A stretch of DNA of 13,791 bases from Candidatus Bathyarchaeota archaeon (GTDB lineage: Archaea; Thermoproteota; Bathyarchaeia; Bathyarchaeales; WAQA01), in the NCBI GenBank assembly GCA_015520475.1, contig WAQA01000122.1:1-13791 (forward strand), written 5' to 3'. The notes under the pieces are model-generated. The model ran no database searches and was not told the DNA's origin. It was given only the letters and a program-made list of their open reading frames with translations. The position numbers and the translations under genes were made by a program. Shown here piece after piece: positions 13,103 to 13,791 of this stretch (the stretch's first letter is position 1; each line of letters opens with the position of its first letter).

Positions 13103-13791
13103 TTAACCAGCCTGCATAGACCTCTTCAATCCTAAGAAGACACGTTTCTGCCGCTCTATATGCCTATACATGTAAATGGTGAACGCCGCTATCATCCCTC
13201 CGAAGATTAGGAGGGGAGGCATATTCCCAGCTCCAAACCATTCCATTAGATAGGCGAAGCACATCAGCAATCCCGTAGATAAGTGGCAGAGTATTGTTAG
13301 GGCGTTAGCCGGAGCCAGATCGAATGGGCTGGAGTAATTCTTTAAGGCGCATCTAACCGCTTTAAGAGCCAACGGCAAAGTGATCAGGGCAATTATCGTA
13401 TAGGTGGGAAGTACGCCGGCTACAATGGCCAATACAAGAGAGAGGAAGCTACCTGCCATAAGCAGAACGTATCCGTAGACCGCCCTGTCCCTTCCAAGCC
13501 TCACCACAAGAGTATTCTTCCCAACCATCCTGTCAGCGTTGAAGTCTGGAAATTCATTTATGTATAGCACAGCCGCTACCAAGAAGGAGATTGGAAGCGA
13601 GGCTAGTAGAGGCTCAACCCCTAAAGTTCCCGTTTGAACATAGTACGCGCCCAGAGTCATCAAAGTTCCAAAGTTCAAGCCGACAAGGAACTCTCCGATT
13701 CCCCTCCCAGCCCAGTTTATAGGGGGAGCAGTATAAAAGAAGCCTGAAACAAGCCCTATCAACCCCAATACCAGAATCATTACGCCACGGG
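13103..13791 (-). CDS. UbiA-family prenyltransferase, MenA-like (N-terminus off right edge)
   Basis: This is an integral membrane prenyltransferase that attaches a polyprenyl chain to an aromatic or lipid acceptor. The visible 229 residues have no stop before the window edge, and the first metal-binding Asp motif of the family (N/D-xxx-D) is not in view, so the gene continues to the right. The visible part has FFYTAPPINWAGRGIGEFLVG, then LGAYYVQTG, and the second Asp-rich motif as INEFPDFNADRMVGKNT ahead of LVVRLG. Several further hydrophobic helices and a basic C-terminus follow. The YTAPP, GAYYVQTG and DxxxD-xxx-GKxT wording is that of the MenA (1,4-dihydroxy-2-naphthoate prenyltransferase) branch rather than the archaeal geranylgeranylglyceryl-phosphate branch. 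A menaquinone-like product is inferred, not shown; no other quinone gene is visible here. Confidence 0.8.
   Translation of the reverse strand, partial: RGVMILVLGLIGLVSGFFYTAPPINWAGRGIGEFLVGLNFGTLMTLGAYYVQTGTLGVEPLLASLPISFLVAAVLYINEFPDFNADRMVGKNTLVVRLGRDRAVYGYVLLMAGSFLSLVLAIVAGVLPTYTIIALITLPLALKAVRCALKNYSSPFDLAPANALTILCHLSTGLLMCFAYLMEWFGAGNMPPLLIFGGMIAAFTIYMYRHIERQKRVFLGLKRSMQAG

Noticed and set aside
13030..13119. A 29-codon plus-strand frame (begins MDVLVEEIEDG) in the spacer between transketolase and UbiA
   Set aside because: It has no ribosome site or well-placed box A, overlaps the end of the UbiA gene and contains the hairpin. Too short to support as a gene.

Overview
This 13.8 kb window is a compact stretch of an archaeal chromosome. 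The evidence is a CDP-archaeol synthase (ether-lipid synthesis), a RadB recombinase paralogue, an archaeal Clp1/Grc3-type RNA 5'-kinase, AT-rich box A promoters about 25 nt before several first genes, GGAGGT/GGTGA ribosome sites and frequent TTG starts. The abundance of AGA/AGG arginine codons would suit a thermophile or a deep TACK-type lineage such as Bathyarchaeia, but the sequence alone does not settle the taxon. I saw no rRNA, tRNA, CRISPR array, insertion sequence or integrase. No gene-free stretch exceeds 300 bases.

Left part (1-3600). The window opens with the N-terminus of a LysE-type exporter on the minus strand. Next is a minus-strand pair: an uncharacterised YqgF/RuvX-like RNase H-fold protein followed 12 nt later by the polynucleotide kinase. 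Across a 174-nt divergent promoter region RadB and CarS run on the plus strand. This block handles nucleic acids, plus one lipid gene.

Middle (3656-9328). A three-gene minus-strand operon encodes, in transcription order, a neutral-ceramidase-fold hydrolase, a DegT/StrS sugar aminotransferase and a 1019-residue GH106-like glycoside hydrolase. The first two genes are 2 nt apart and the ribosome site of the second lies inside the end of the first. None of the three has a signal peptide, so a cytosolic pathway acting on an amino- or acylamino-sugar conjugate is the most interesting proposal from this window.

Right part (9338-13791). A second divergent promoter region drives a DUF998 membrane protein on the plus strand. 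It is followed by an ornithine cyclodeaminase/alanine dehydrogenase-family enzyme with its own promoter and a T7 terminator. Facing these on the minus strand are a full-length, one-piece transketolase of the short 'animal' type and, off the right edge, a MenA-like UbiA prenyltransferase. The transketolase supplies or interconverts pentose and tetrose phosphates. The prenyltransferase would make a prenylated quinone or lipid in the membrane.
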